Assembly (NCBI GenBank): GCA_025504975.1
Contig: JANUWI010000004.1
Location: forward strand, 1,736,001 to 1,800,000
DNA: 64,000 nt
From: Plenodomus lindquistii
Taxonomy: Eukaryota > Ascomycota > Dothideomycetes > Pleosporales > Leptosphaeriaceae
Reading direction: 5' to 3'
The notes beneath the pieces were generated by a model. The model had not been told where the DNA came from. It did not search any database and saw only the letters and a list, made by a program, of their open reading frames with translations. Made by a program: the position numbers and the translations under genes. Shown in pieces: positions 32,886 to 44,914 of the stretch. The first letter of the stretch is position 1. Each line of letters starts with the position of its first letter.

Positions 32886-35142
32886 ATGCCGCCAACCATG
32901 AAGTCGCCAGCGATGGAGACAGCGGCTGCAAAGTCACCGGCTGCTCGATCGCCTGCGAAGACGGAACCTATCAAGAAGAAAAAGAAAGATGATCTTGGCG
33001 CAGGACTGCGTGTATCCAAGGACAACCTCGAAGAGCATCCGGCCGGACCACCACGATACGGTGAGCTGACACAAGCGGAAAGAGCGTTCACTTTAGCATC
33101 AACCTTCCTATCGGGAGTCTTAGCGTACGGACCACCCTACCGAGAATCATGGGATATTCGTACTGACTGGCACCAACAGTATAAGCGCATCACAATTCTT
33201 AGGCGCGCCACTGAAGTTGATCGATCCCCAGTTCTACGATGGCTACATGGCATATACCAAGGAGTGCTTCGCCATTCTCGTAACCTGTTTGACGCAATGG
33301 TGGGCACCCACTGTCGTCCGTGTGAGCGGCGACTCCAGCATGGTTGGCCAACTCATCAAGAAGCCAGATGGAAGTTTGGAGTGCAAGTTCGCCGACCGTA
33401 TGATCCTTATGGCAAACCATCAGCTCTACACTGATTGGCTGTATCTTTGGTGGATTGCATACACTAACAAAATGCACGGCTTCATCTATATTATCTTGAA
33501 AGAGTCCCTCAAGAATGTCCCGATTATCGGATGGGGTGCGCAATTCTACAATTTCATCTTCCTGTCGCGGAAATGGGAAGAGGACCAGCGAACATTCAAG
33601 AAGCATCTAGAGAAATTGAACAAGCCCAACGATCCAATGTGGTTGATCATCTTCCCAGAGGGTACCAACCTATCAGCAAGTACCCGTGCGAACTCCAAAA
33701 AATGGGCGGACAAGAACGGATTACAAGATATGAAGCATCAGCTTCTGCCAAGAAGCACGGGTTTGAAATTCTGCCTGAACGAGTTGAAGAATACAACAGA
33801 CTGGCTTTACGACTGCACAATCGCGTATGAAGGCGTTCCGGACGGCCAATTCGGTCAGGACATCTTTACACTTCGCTCATCATTCTTCGAAGGGCGTCCA
33901 CCAAAATCTGTTAACATGCACTGGCGTCGCTTCCGCTTGGACAATATACCATACGAAAACACCAAGGCCTTCGAAGTATGGCTCCGCAACCGATGGCGTG
34001 AGAAGGACTACATGCTCGAATACTTCAATCGCAATAACCGCTTCCCAGCAGAGGATTTCTGGAAAGATCATCTTGACATGAGCAGTCAGAGTTCTCATAA
34101 TGGCGGCAAGAGTCTGCGGAGTGTGCCCAAGCCCGCGGTACAAATCGAGACTGAAGTAAAGTCTGGTAATTGGAACGAATTCGTCAAGATCTTCGCGCCC
34201 ATTACTAGCATCATGATGGCTCTCACCGTTGCATACGGCGCATCACCCGCAGATCTACCAATACCGGGCGGAAAGGAGTTCTTTGAGCAACACATGAAGT
34301 CACTGCTTGGCCAAGGCGGAGACATGAAGTCTTTGCCCAGTCCTGAACAACTCGAGAAGATGATTGAAGGTGTAGCCAAGATGGGCGCCGAACAACCCGC
34401 GGGTCCACAAAAGCTGTCCGGTGTTCAAAAACTGACACAAGAGAATCTCGCTCTACTCGTCAAGGAAACAGCTATCCAACACGGAGTAGTGATGCCTGGT
34501 GGACTGAGGAGAGCCAGCACAGCACTACCACAAGCTCTTACCAAAACACTCGCCACACCTACCGTGACCGCACCAAGGAAAGCGAAGAGCGCTATCAACA
34601 CACAAACAGCCAACCGTCCACCAGCACCGGCCACCACAAAATTCAAGCCAGGCACCGCAACACACACACGTGCAAACCGCATTCCCGCCAAAATCACACC
34701 ATCTCCCAATCCCAAGCCCGCAATCTCAACTCAACCACCGCCCACGGGCCCAACGAAGGAAGTAATGACCGCGTCAGGAGTCATGATCAAAGTCCCCGCG
34801 ATCGCCGTGGAAGAAGCCAAGAAATCGGGCACGTTGACCATGGCAAATGGCGTGCGTATCAAGATTGGCAAAGACGAGGTTGAAGAGGCACAGAAGAAAG
34901 GGAGCACATTTGTGACATCGAGTGGTGTGCCGATCAAAATTATACCAAGCGGCGAGGCGACCGTGGGGAAGAAGGTTGAGGGCAAAGGGGCGCAGGGGGT
35001 AAAGAGGGTGGCCCCGGCGGTGACGAACAAAACTGCGACGGCAGGGCCGAAAAAGATTGGAGCAGCGACGTCGACACCGGTGCGAAAGGCTGGAGCAACT
35101 CGGGTTGCGAATGAGACTGGGAATGCGGCGAAAAAGGTCTGA
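32886..35142 (+). CDS. PlsC/LPLAT-family acyltransferase with C-terminal repeats
   Basis: Exons 32886-33124 and 33180-35142, intron 55 nt (GTACGG...CAACAG); 733 aa. The splice join restores the first membrane segment as LSGVLAISASQFLGAPLKL, like other fungal members. Acyltransferase block I is NHQLYTDW (His160, Asp165); block III is FPEGTNLS (about residues 238-245). The family transfers acyl-CoA chains to lysophospholipids or lysophosphatidic acid at ER or lipid-droplet membranes; yeast Cst26 and animal AGPAT3/4/5 and LCLAT are relatives. A further hydrophobic segment (FAPITSIMMALTVAYG) follows the catalytic domain. The C-terminal about 280 residues are Pro/Ala/Thr/Lys-rich and include a tandem repeat of about 24 residues near the end. 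Precise substrate unknown. Confidence 0.88.
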
Positions 35143-35603
35143 GTAGGTCTGCGTCCTGCTCCCCTTTACTAAGCGTTGTAAGATAGGAATACCAGAGTAC
35201 ATAGCTACAGGTGGCACCAGAAGGCGTTGAATCCAAGAATAATTTGATACGGTGGTTCGTCGCACTCCCGTCGGTTGCGTTGCAGCGGCTTTGGACAGCT
35301 CCTACAAGAGCTACAGAAACTCGATGCCTGATCCCGAATCCCCCACCCGTCCCAAGTGACAAGTCTCAGGGATTATACCATGTCTTCTTCTGAACATCCA
35401 TGGCCATCCACTCAAACTGCGAAAGCACTCGTCCGTCGTTAAGTCTAACGCCACTAGTCCAATTAGTCAAATAACGTTGCTTATAATCAGCTCAGAGGCA
35501 AGCCGTATCAACAAGCAAAGCGGAAGCCAAGTGAAACGTAGGAAAAGACGTGTAGACAATATAACAACGCAAAACTCGGTTGCAAAAGCCCACGCAACGT
35601 ACG
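35143..35603. other. Convergent 3' spacer
   Basis: 461 bp between convergent stops; nothing recognised. Confidence 0.5.
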
Positions 35604-36790
35604 TTACCTCTTCGCCTTCGCTGCCTGCTCTTCTTGTAGCCGCATCTTGGCTCTTGCGCTCTTGGAGCCGCCCAGTTTGGGGCCTTTGGGGGCTTCTTTG
35701 ACGCCTCGCATGCCGCTTGTTGGCGGAGGGGCTTTACGCTGCAGCTGCTGTTCTTCCAGCGCTTCGAGATATTCGGTGCGGAAGCGTTCGGCGACAGCTT
35801 CGTCGTTGTTGCCGGCGTCATTTGGGAGGGGATTGGCGGGTGCGGTGTCATCGAAGAAGTCGACTGCGAATACGATGTCAGCGGCTGTGCAAGGAGTAGA
35901 GAGAGTGTGTAGAGACGAACGTTTTGCCTCTTTTAGGATAGCCTCTACCATCTGTTCTCGTCGCTCGGCCTCGCTGTTTCTGCGCTTGGGCTTGCGCCAT
36001 TGGTATCCGTATCGGCCTTTGCGTGCCTGGTGCGTGGGCTCTCCTGCTGGCAGGGGGTTGTCCATGCGTTTCCAGGCTTCTTGGGTGCGCACTGCAGCGT
36101 CTGGTCCCAAGTCGACCTCTTGCAGTTTGCCCTGGCCCGCCGCCAGACGGTTGGTGTGCTCTGCATTCACCGGCGCATCGGGAGCGCTCGTAGCCCCCTG
36201 CGCCGACGAGGAAGCCGCCAAAGTATGCTTGAGGTCTGGCGCAATGGCTGCGACGGCAGCTGCAAGGTGTCTGGGGACTGGCCAGCCGTACTGGCGATGG
36301 TTCTGTTCAGCCAGGCGAGCTTCTACATATTCCGACCTGGTTGATTAGCGGCCATGCTTTGGCGTCGTGGTAGGGGGCATGTCTCGGCTGCCTGCCTGGA
36401 CGGGCGAGAGGCGTGTCCCACTCACATGTGCCTGTCATCGTCGTCGACCACCTGGCCCGTCTGCGCCACGAACCGGCTCGTATACTGATCCGGTCGCGGC
36501 GCATCGACTTGTGCCAGCTCGGCCAGTGGACGTGGCTCTGCCTTGCGGGCGGCTTCCCGGAGTCTGTCGCGCGGTCGCTTGCGATTGCGGAGGATGTCTT
36601 TGAGGTTGGCCATGGGCGCCTCGTCATCTGCGGCGTGCGACGGCGCCGGCGCCGGCGCATCGCTCGTTGTCGTGACTTTGGGCGACGGGGGGGCTGCAGC
36701 GGTAGCGACCTCGTTGTCCCCGTATGTTCGTTTTTCATGTGTGGCCTTGCGTCGCTTGAAGTGCACTCGAGGTATTGGGCGGTCCTCCAT
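35604..36790 (-). CDS. Tls1/C9orf78 (Hep59-domain) splicing-associated protein
   Basis: Exons 36790-36426 and 36336-35604, intron 89 nt (donor GTGAGT, acceptor CAG); 365 aa. The join reads through DDDDRHMSEYVEARLAEQN, and upstream is YTSRFVAQTGQVV. This is the core signature of the hepatocellular carcinoma-associated antigen 59 family (human C9orf78, fission yeast Tls1), a spliceosome-associated protein that contacts Brr2 and in S. pombe affects splicing of shelterin and telomere-silencing transcripts. The N-terminus has basic KRRK and acidic clusters; the C-terminal half is charged (KRRNSEAERREQMVEAIL) and ends in a Lys/Arg-rich tail with KAPPPTSGMRGVKEAPKGPK. The fungal role is inferred from the family. 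Confidence 0.8.
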
Positions 36791-37567
36791 GCTTGACAGT
36801 GGGTATGGCGTCGGGGTCAACGTCGAGGTGCGGCATCTGGGCATCTGGGCTGCCACCTGCAGCGAGGCCGACGCCGACGCGTGCGTACAACCATGTCACG
36901 TTTTCGACCTTCACTTGGTTTGATGCGACATCCATTACAGCTGTTGGGTATTCGTCCTTGCCTTCGCTTCTTGACCTGTGGCGCTTCCGGTCCAATCCCA
37001 CCTCGCGTCTCGTCAGCAGAGGATGCGTAGACGTCGAAACACACCCGTTCTCTGCGCGTTGGCGCACATTACATCCACATATCACAGTATTCCATGGTGG
37101 CGTGATACTCAGCTCATCTCATAGACATGGGCCACGGGATGACTATGTAGATTAATTGCAACCAATCTGCAGCAACAAGGCGTCTACTGCTCGTCCCTAC
37201 GCTTTCAATCGGCAGCTCTCATTCTATACCGCCTTGCTCGTCCATGCTCTCCAGTTCACACCACACTGGCACACCAATCCATCATCACTGATTCGAAGCA
37301 GATTCAACGCATCATTTCTTTCCAATGCTACAAATAGAGACTCTGAGGGACTCGGGATCTACATGGCTCAACAGACTGCCCACGTCCTTTGAATAAGCGA
37401 ATATGGCCACTAACACTGATACGCCCCATTTCAGGCCAAGTACCCAGAAAGCGAAGTCCACCCCCAAACAAGCCCAATGAGTAAGCCAAATCTCGTCCAC
37501 TTCAAGGCTTCCACCTTTTTCTTCATTGCTATCAATTTTGCTTCCTCTCTTTCATCGTTCTTGCAAT
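36791..37567. other. Intergenic
   Basis: 777 bp holding the promoter of the Tls1-like gene and the ISU1 3' flank. Short open frames only; nothing recognised. Confidence 0.45.
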
Positions 37568-38367
37568 CTACGCTGCAGCAGAAGAGACCGTCTCAACCTC
37601 CACCTTTGGCAGAGGTGCTGACTTGCCACCAAGATCCGTTGCTCGCGCGTTGGGGTTCTTTGTGTAGTAATTTGAAATGGCGGACTTGATGGCATCTTCT
37701 GCAAGCATGGAGCAGTGCACTACAAGCAGTCAGTACCAGAGCCTTCCACACGCAAACACGTCTACTTCATCGGTACAAGCACTCACACTTGACAGGCGGC
37801 AGGCAAAGCTCCTTCGCGATTTCGGTGTTCTTGATCCGGGACGCATCCTCTAGGGTCATACCACGAACCAATTCAGTCAGGTAGCTGGAACTCGCGATTG
37901 CGCTACCACATCCGAACGTCTTGAATTTGACATCGCTGATGGTGTTGTTGTTGGGGTCCACCCGAATCTGTAGCTTCATGACGTCGCCACATGCTGGTGC
38001 GCCAACGAGTCCTGTGCCTACATCGTTATCCGTCTTGGACATGGAACCAACGTTTCGCGGCTTGTTATAATGGTCGAGCAGTGCTGAGGACGTTAGCTGT
38101 ACGTTCACAGATATCAGAGAGGTGCGCGATCGTGGTTGTTGCAACATGACGACATGGGTCTCGGAAGCCCCTCATCACTCGCCACCAACCACGACACGTT
38201 CACCGCTCACAGAGGGCCTACTCATCTTTCTCGTGGTATTGTCGCCGACCGATCGCTGACGCGGCAGGGGTTGTTGTGCGGAATGGCGATGCGATGCTTG
38301 GTCGTGCGGCGGTGCAGAGCACTCGGCCTGTCTGTGCGGGTGCTGCTGCTGCGACTCTTCGGAACAT
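37568..38367 (-). CDS. ISU1: Mitochondrial iron-sulfur cluster scaffold ISU1 with an AT-AC intron
   Basis: Exons 38367-38226, 38080-37787 and 37719-37568; 195 aa. ISU1 is the matrix scaffold on which Nfs1-Isd11, frataxin and Yah1 build [2Fe-2S] clusters. The first about 46 residues are an Ala/Arg presequence ending RRQYHEK. All three cluster cysteines are present (GAPACGD, FGCGSA, LHCSM) along with the LPPVK motif bound by the Ssq1/Hsp70 chaperone; the second intron (67 nt, GTGAGT...TAG) splits VK|LHCS. The first intron (145 nt) has no usable GT donor or frame-compatible AG join: the exon ends AAAG|ATGAGT and only an AC acceptor (CAGCAC|TGCTC), 12 nt after a CTAAC branch, restores HEKVLDHYNKPRNVG, the conserved sequence. 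Confidence 0.92.
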
Positions 38368-38802
38368 GGCGAAGATGGGATTGTGCAGTTGAAAATTGGT
38401 TGAAGTATCGAGGTACGGTGTCGTCACAAAAGTCTACGGAGACGTGTAGTTTGGTGGAGGTGAAGTGGAGGTGATGAATTGCTACGAGCAGATAAAGTGT
38501 AATCGAGAGCGATGCTCGGCGACATCATCGCATCCGGTCCGTGCGCAACCCCACATGCCTCGGAGAAGCCTTCAATTCACCGCATGCGAACCGTCATCTC
38601 CGGACTGCAACGGCTTATCAGATGGTGCAACCGTCTTGCACTCATGCATCTGCTGTATGAATGCTACAATTATGCTCCCATTCCTTCTTCTCAGACTTTG
38701 GATAGCCGCTCGCTATTCCACAGTGTCTGCAAAACCACGCCAGTCATGTTCCGAGGCAACTCCGCTTCCGCTATGCATGATCCAAGATCTAGACCAGCCA
38801 CC
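38368..38802. other. Intergenic between UBP14 stop and ISU1 start
   Basis: 435 bp with the ISU1 promoter; nothing else recognised. Confidence 0.5.
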
Positions 38803-41444
38803 TTACAAACGCCTGAAGAAATACACGTACGCGAACTTCTTCATTTCGTCTATGTCGGCAGCCTTTGCAACCTTCTCGTCATTGAAGAGGACCCAAGATG
38901 CTGTCTGTTCCTTTGGCAGCTGCTTGCGCACGAACGCGACGTAGTGGCTGCGCATGATTAGCACAATGTGCATTTGTGCTTTGACCCCGAGCTTACCCTG
39001 CATGTATAGAGCTTCCCTTGTGGCAGACAATTGACTGGAGTTGAAATTTGGCCGGGAGTTTTTCACTACCAGGCAGGACCTTCTCTGTACCTTCAACGGG
39101 TGCCTGCGACAAGTCAGTCATCGCGAACATATGTGTATCTTGCAGCTATGGATAACAACATACTTCAAAGCTGATGCCCCCAAAGTCACCTGGAGCGTCG
39201 GGATGACTGAACAACCAGTCTACCGCACGCTCCATGTCACCACCAGTTTCTTTGAGCGCCTGGCGTGCTTGGGGTGCATTGAAGCCCATCGCACCCAGGT
39301 TCTCAATCTTCTCGGGGTCCATCACAGATGGTGCGCTGGCTCCAGCTCCAGATCCAGGATTGAAGTCAACCGGATCATCTATATCAGCATCCTCCATGTG
39401 TGCAAATAGCCAATTCGAGGCCGCCTCGGCATCCTCATTGCCCGTGGCATGCAGAGCTTTCTCGCATCGGACTCTCGGGAACCCCATAGCCTCAAGCATG
39501 GACAAGGCGGCTTCATTGGGCACCCACCTGTTCGAAGATGATCCTGCACCTGTATCTGCGTCCGCTGGTAGGAGCTCCTCGCCTTCAGCTAAACCGTTGG
39601 ACTTGTACGCATCAAATGAGAACGCCTCATCGTCTACGATGACCGGAACGTCCTGTTTTGTCGGAACCCAGTTGACCAGTTCGAAGCGGCGTGCGTTGAC
39701 TGCCAATACTGTGGGGAAAGTCTTGAACATACTCCTTTTTGTGAAGCCGTCTTTGCTTCCACAAGCGTTGCATGTCAGCTCAACCAGCTCCTCGGCAGTA
39801 AATATATCGAGACACTCTTTCAACGTGACTGACTCGAACTCTTCTTTGTCTCCATTTTCCTCTTTACCACTACTGTCTATCACGTCCATACGCGCATCTT
39901 TTGGTACCCTCCGAATCGGCACAGGAATCGAAATATTTTCCTGTTCGTCGGTCCTATATCGCACCCGCTTGCAACCAACACACTGTAGTCGCTGCTCCAT
40001 TGCGAAACGGAATGCGTCAACGGGATCCTTATGAGGCGCGACATGTTGTGTTCGTGAAACCAACTTGAGCAAATGCAGCAGAAGCTCGAAGGCATCTTGT
40101 TGACGCATAGTAGAGAACTCTGCGTGGCCACGTCCTACGAGATGCTTCAACATTGCAGGTGCCAATCCACGTTGATGAGGAACTTCAGGACTATACTCGG
40201 AGACGGAGACATCACTGTCTGGCTTCGAGTATCGACCTGAGATGATGCCATCAGCCAGCTTCCGCAGTTGGGTCTCCAGATCTTCCGCAGGGAGGGGTGC
40301 GCTTGGCGGTGCTTGATCTGGGAGGTAGTAACGGTCCTTGAACTCTGGCATTGCAAACAGCGCTTGCAGCGTGCTATTGAGGTAACAGCTGTTGCCCAAA
40401 TTCTTCAGGCCGGTGAATTCAGGTCCGAACAGTGGCTGTAGTTCTTTGCCATCCTCGGTTACCATGGCAAAATCCCATCGCAAATTCTGTTCCACTTGCA
40501 TCTCTGTGAGACTCTTTTCAGTCTTGACGCGATCTTTGATATTGATCCCCCAGTGAGCCAGGTGGTTCGGCAGCTCAGGGTCGACGCGCTCTTCATCACA
40601 GGCGTAGCAATAGATGTCGGCAGTACCGTCGGCGGTAAGAGACCCAAGCTTAACTGCGACTGGATGTCCACTCGATTTGGTGTGTCCCACGCCGTGGGAA
40701 TTACCACCAACACCCCCAAACTGTTGACGGCCACAGCCTAGGTTACCGCAGCTCAAGCACAACCATAAGTTCTCTTTGAGGTCGCACTCTGAGCAGTGGC
40801 CCAGGCTCTGTGACTCGATCTGCTTTGCTGCATCTTGCTCTAGACAGAGAGTGTGCTCACAGGCCGTCAACTCCTGTTCCCAGGCCTTGACCTCCTGTTG
40901 CGTCGCAAACGTGTTGGCCTTGAGGACAGCGTCAACAACGCTCGCTAGCTGTCCAGAGCTCTTGTCTATGTCGTCGATGCCACACTCGTAGCACTTGACC
41001 CGTGTTGTTGTGTCGTAGCGATCGGATTCGGTCTCGGCTGCAACGGCCAGCTTGGTCACCTTCTGGGGGGGTTCGTCGCGATTGATCTTCTTGCGCGTGC
41101 GCTTGATATTCAGCACAAGGGGATGGTTCGTCGAGGAGACATGGAGGACGGCGTGGTTGCGGTCGCCGGTGCAGCCGCCGTTGAAGCAGTAGAGGCAGAC
41201 ATCGAGGCCCGTCGGATCGTCCTTTGCGGTGTGTCAGCGTCGTGGCCACCGAACGGGCCTGCAAGCGCGCGTGGAGATGGCGCTCACCAGAGAGTCGAAG
41301 CACTGCGTGCAGTCCTCGCGATAAACTGACTGCGTCGGTCCTGGCGGGCGTAGCTCTGAGCTCTGTCAGTACAACCAACCATGCTGCTGGGCCGGGGGCG
41401 ATTGCGGGGTTGTCACCAGTCACATTCACGTGTGGGCAAGCCAT
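38803..41444 (-). CDS. UBP14: Ubiquitin carboxyl-terminal hydrolase, USP5/isopeptidase T type
   Basis: Five exons: 41444-41430 (only 15 nt), 41362-41288, 41221-39164, 39103-38997 and 38947-38803; introns of 67, 66, 60 and 49 nt; 799 aa. The enzyme disassembles free polyubiquitin chains for ubiquitin recycling. The first exons give MACPHSSELRPPGPTQSVYR and then REDCTQCFDSL, the N-terminal variant zinc finger start. A ZnF-UBP follows (about residues 172-255, HCSECDLKENLWLCLSCGNL). The Cys box is GNSCYLNSTLQALF (Cys309); two UBA domains lie at about 599-639 and 666-705; the His box HAGHYVAFVRK (His753) is assembled across the last intron. Length and domain order are standard for Ubp14. Confidence 0.95.
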
Positions 41445-41753
41445 GCTGGATTGCAGACAGCCTCGGGGGAGCTTGTCGTTGTAGTGCTGGGGCCAAAGAA
41501 ATGCGCACGGCGGGGCGGCTTGTCGGGAGGTATGGGACACTGAAGTAGTTGTAGTGGCTACAGCTTGCTATGCACGAACCGAGCAAAGCTGCTGGTGGTT
41601 CCTGAATGGCGGGGCAGCCCTCAGTTGTGCTGCAGGGACCTGGCATTGGCATTCAGAGCCTCACCTCAGTCACGCATGCAGCAAATCAACGACTATTGCT
41701 ACAATCCTACGTACAAATTCATCTGGACATGCTCAGAACTATGCTGCGGTGCT
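41445..41753. other. Short intergenic region
   Basis: 309 bp: the UBP14 promoter and POL5 3' flank; nothing else recognised. Confidence 0.5.
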
Positions 41754-44700
41754 CTATTTGCCCTGTTGTCTTGCGCTCACAGACCAATTCTGAAACTGTG
41801 TGAACAACACTGGCTGGAGGTGCGACTTTTTCTCCAGGAACCATGCCTTCTGCGTCTCCGCGTACACATCCACCACCTTGGCATAGTTACTCTTGTCTAG
41901 TCCCACAAGAACCTTGACTACATGGAGACTGGCACTGCTGCACGCATCTGCATGCATCTTAGCCGCGCCACCCAACTTGGCCTCCTCATGGATGGCTTTC
42001 AGTACCTCCCACACAGGCTCCACCTCCTCTGGCTTGGGCAGTGGAGCCTTACGCTTGGTGCGAGAATCGAAGAACATCTTCAACATCCTGAAAGCTTTGT
42101 CTGCCGTCTGCTTGTTCGCATTGGCTCGCGTTCGACGCAGCACAGGGAGCAGCACGTCGAGCGTCAGCGCATTCGAGTACTGTTTCTCGAGGAAAATTGC
42201 AAGCAGGTCAAGCACGCGAGACTTGAACTGTACGACGCTTTGTTTTGCATCCTCGCGTTCCTTCTTCTTGCTGGTGGCCTGGCTTCGTTGCTGGAAAATC
42301 TTACTGAGGTGTGGATCAAGTGCCATCATCTGCTCGTCGTCCATATCTGACTCCTCTTCTGAATCGTCAGGAGCTTCTCCATCCAGGTCGGGTTTGTTCG
42401 TTTGGAGCGTTATGGCTAATAGATTGTTGAACTGTGTGAGCTCGGCGTCATCTTCACCTTCACTCTCCTCTGTGCCCGTGGAGTCGCTTGACTCGTCGTG
42501 AGAGTCATCAGATTCACCATCGATCATCTCAACGTCGGAACCATCGTCCGCATCGTCACTAGACTGCTCTTCTTCGACATCGTCGTCTCCTAGACGGAAC
42601 AACTCTTTCTGTCCCTCCAAATTCTCTTCCGTGTCCAGGATGTCAGTGAGAGATTGGATGCCATCAACACTCATCTCTGAGGCGAAGATAGCGAAAGCTT
42701 CCTCCCCGATGCGGCGAAAGAGGGTTCGCGGGTTTCCGAGGAATGACAGTACAATTTCTACAAAGGCATCCTGGCCCTCACTTGAAGAATCTGCCTTGTT
42801 TTTTGACATAGCTTTGCGTGATGAATCGAGATCATCGAGCATTAGGACAGCGTCCGCTTCTCCGTTGTAGACTTGAAGTAGAGTAAGTGCATACAGCAGG
42901 GTGAACCCTTCCGCAGCCATTTTGTTCCCAGCAATTGTGCCCTATATTTCACCGTTAGTCATCAGTCTTAATGGAGCCGGGAATGCAACATACCTTTGCG
43001 GATATAGCGTCCAGCGTTTGGCACGCCTTTTCGACTATTTTCATGACCGGAGTCTCAGCTTTGAACCCCAAATCAAGATGTTTCGAGCCCGCATGCTTGG
43101 ATCTGATCAGTCCGATAATCATCATAGCGAACTTTGATTTAGATCCAACTTCGACGTCGAGTAGTTTGGTCAAGCATGAAGACAAGCGTTCCTGGAACAT
43201 AGCCTTGGTGCGTTCGCTCAGCGGGGGCAGCGGCACTTTACTTGTCTTTGCATCCTTGCTTGGTACGAAGTAGGCATACTCAACGAAGAGCTCCAGTATT
43301 CTTCGCAACCACGTGTCTTGCTCAGCGACCTCCTCATCTACATCATGGTAGCGCTTGTAGTGTTTGACGGTGTTCAACAGCAAATCGGCGATTACCTGTC
43401 GACGACTGTCTGCTATCATCTGATCCTCGGTCTCAGGTCGAAGGATCAAGGCATTCAAGTGGCGCACAACTTTGCGCAAACTTCCGTCTTCCGCTGACAC
43501 AAGGATTTGCTCAAGCGTCTTCGTCCTGGTGATTCTGTCGAAATCAATGCTGCCATACTTTGACGTTAGAGCAACAAAGATAGGGAGAGTAGAGCCTTGA
43601 TCATGTTGCACTCTGCTCTGAACAGCACCTAAAGCTGACATCGCAGCCGAATAAAGAAACCGATCATCTTTCTTAGTCTGATTGATGAGTGTGCGCATCA
43701 GATTTGGGCTGAAAAGCGCGGGGATGGCCCATTCGGGAACACGTGCAATCATGGTGCTCAATAGCTTAAATCCCCATGCTTTGCGTTCGTGAGAAGCAGC
43801 GGAAGCGAAAAGATTGCCTGCACTGATTAGCTTTGGCCCACGTTCAATGGGGGGCTGCATACCGTCTACGATATCAACCCAGAACTGTGAGAACTCAGAC
43901 TTCTCCTTTACGTCGCCTCTACTCGCTTGGTCCCTTCTCAACATCTCAGAGAGCACCAGATCCCACGCAAATGATGGATTAGGACTAGCTGATGCTGACG
44001 CTGATTTGGTGGACTCGGTGCCGCTCCTCTCAGCATCGATATGGAAGTTCTCTTTGAGAATCTTCGCTAGCCGGGACCGCTCCTTTCTTGAAAGAGGGTC
44101 TTTGTCATGCCAGATGCCCTGGGGCAACGCTTCTTCGTAGCTTGTTTGTACAGTAAGCCATGCAGCGACTCCCTCGGGCGTGGACAGCAGCTTGAATTCG
44201 CCGAGACGAGACAGCAGCTCTTCCGCACATACTCGATACCGGACTTGAGCTTGCAAACTTTTCAATGCCTCGACCAGAACCATACCGCATTCTTCCCGCA
44301 GCCAAGGGATGTCGCGTGCCATTCCACAGACATGGTCCAATAGCTGGGTCCAACATTCCAACAAAAGCTCAGGATGGATGACTATATTTGATTGCATCAC
44401 AGCCTTGTAGCCGAAAAGTCTCCCAATAAGATGGTCTCGTCGCTCCTAGATGAAGTTAGTAAAGCCCAGGACAAGTTTTCGACTATCTTACACGGCCGGG
44501 TACATTGCCCTCGACCTTGGTCTTCTCCTCAACGAGCTTAATGATAGAAGCCACGTCTAAGTCCAGGCCGTCGATTGCATTCTTTCCCGACTTGAAGAGC
44601 TCTCGCAAAAGCTCTGTCAAGGTAAGAGAGAACCCAACTCTTGCCGCTTTGCGTTGACTGCAGAGTCCCTTGATGAGGCGACCTATCGCCGTCTCGACTT

Positions 44701-44914
44701 CCTTTGCTTGGGGCTTCGATTCCGGTGAGAACTTGACGATGATCTGTTTGGCAGCCTCGAAGCGCACGTCATCTGACTCGGCAGCCAAGTCTTCGTACAG
44801 CTTTGACAGCTTTTGGTGGTCACCGTTAAGTTGTCGACGCCGCTTTGCTGGCGCTTCATCCCCGTAATGCGCACTAGCAGCCTCGCGATCTCTCTTCTTG
44901 ACCTTATGCTCCAT
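41754..44914 (-). CDS. POL5: Pol5/MYBBP1A-type nucleolar protein (DNA polymerase phi family)
   Basis: Exons 44914-44492, 44445-42994 and 42941-41754; introns of 46 and 52 nt, both phase 0; 1020 aa, close to yeast Pol5. Despite the family name it is an ARM-like helical-repeat protein of the nucleolus needed for rRNA production and pre-60S maturation, not a replicative polymerase. Visible features: KLYEDLAAESDDVRFEAAKQ near the N-terminus, GYKAVMQSNI, KLLSTMIARVPEWAIPALFS, then MAAEGFTLLYALTLLQVYNG, followed by a long acidic region (DDDVEEEQSSDDADDGSDVE and similar) typical of the family, and a helical C-terminus. A basic N-terminal KRRR stretch may be a nuclear signal. Confidence 0.9.

Noticed and set aside
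38081..38225. AT-AG alternative for ISU1 intron 1 (ending at TCAG)
   Set aside because: Would add a residue and change the conserved HEKVLDHY to HEKALLDHY; the AC end gives the exact conserved sequence. Kept as the main competing model.
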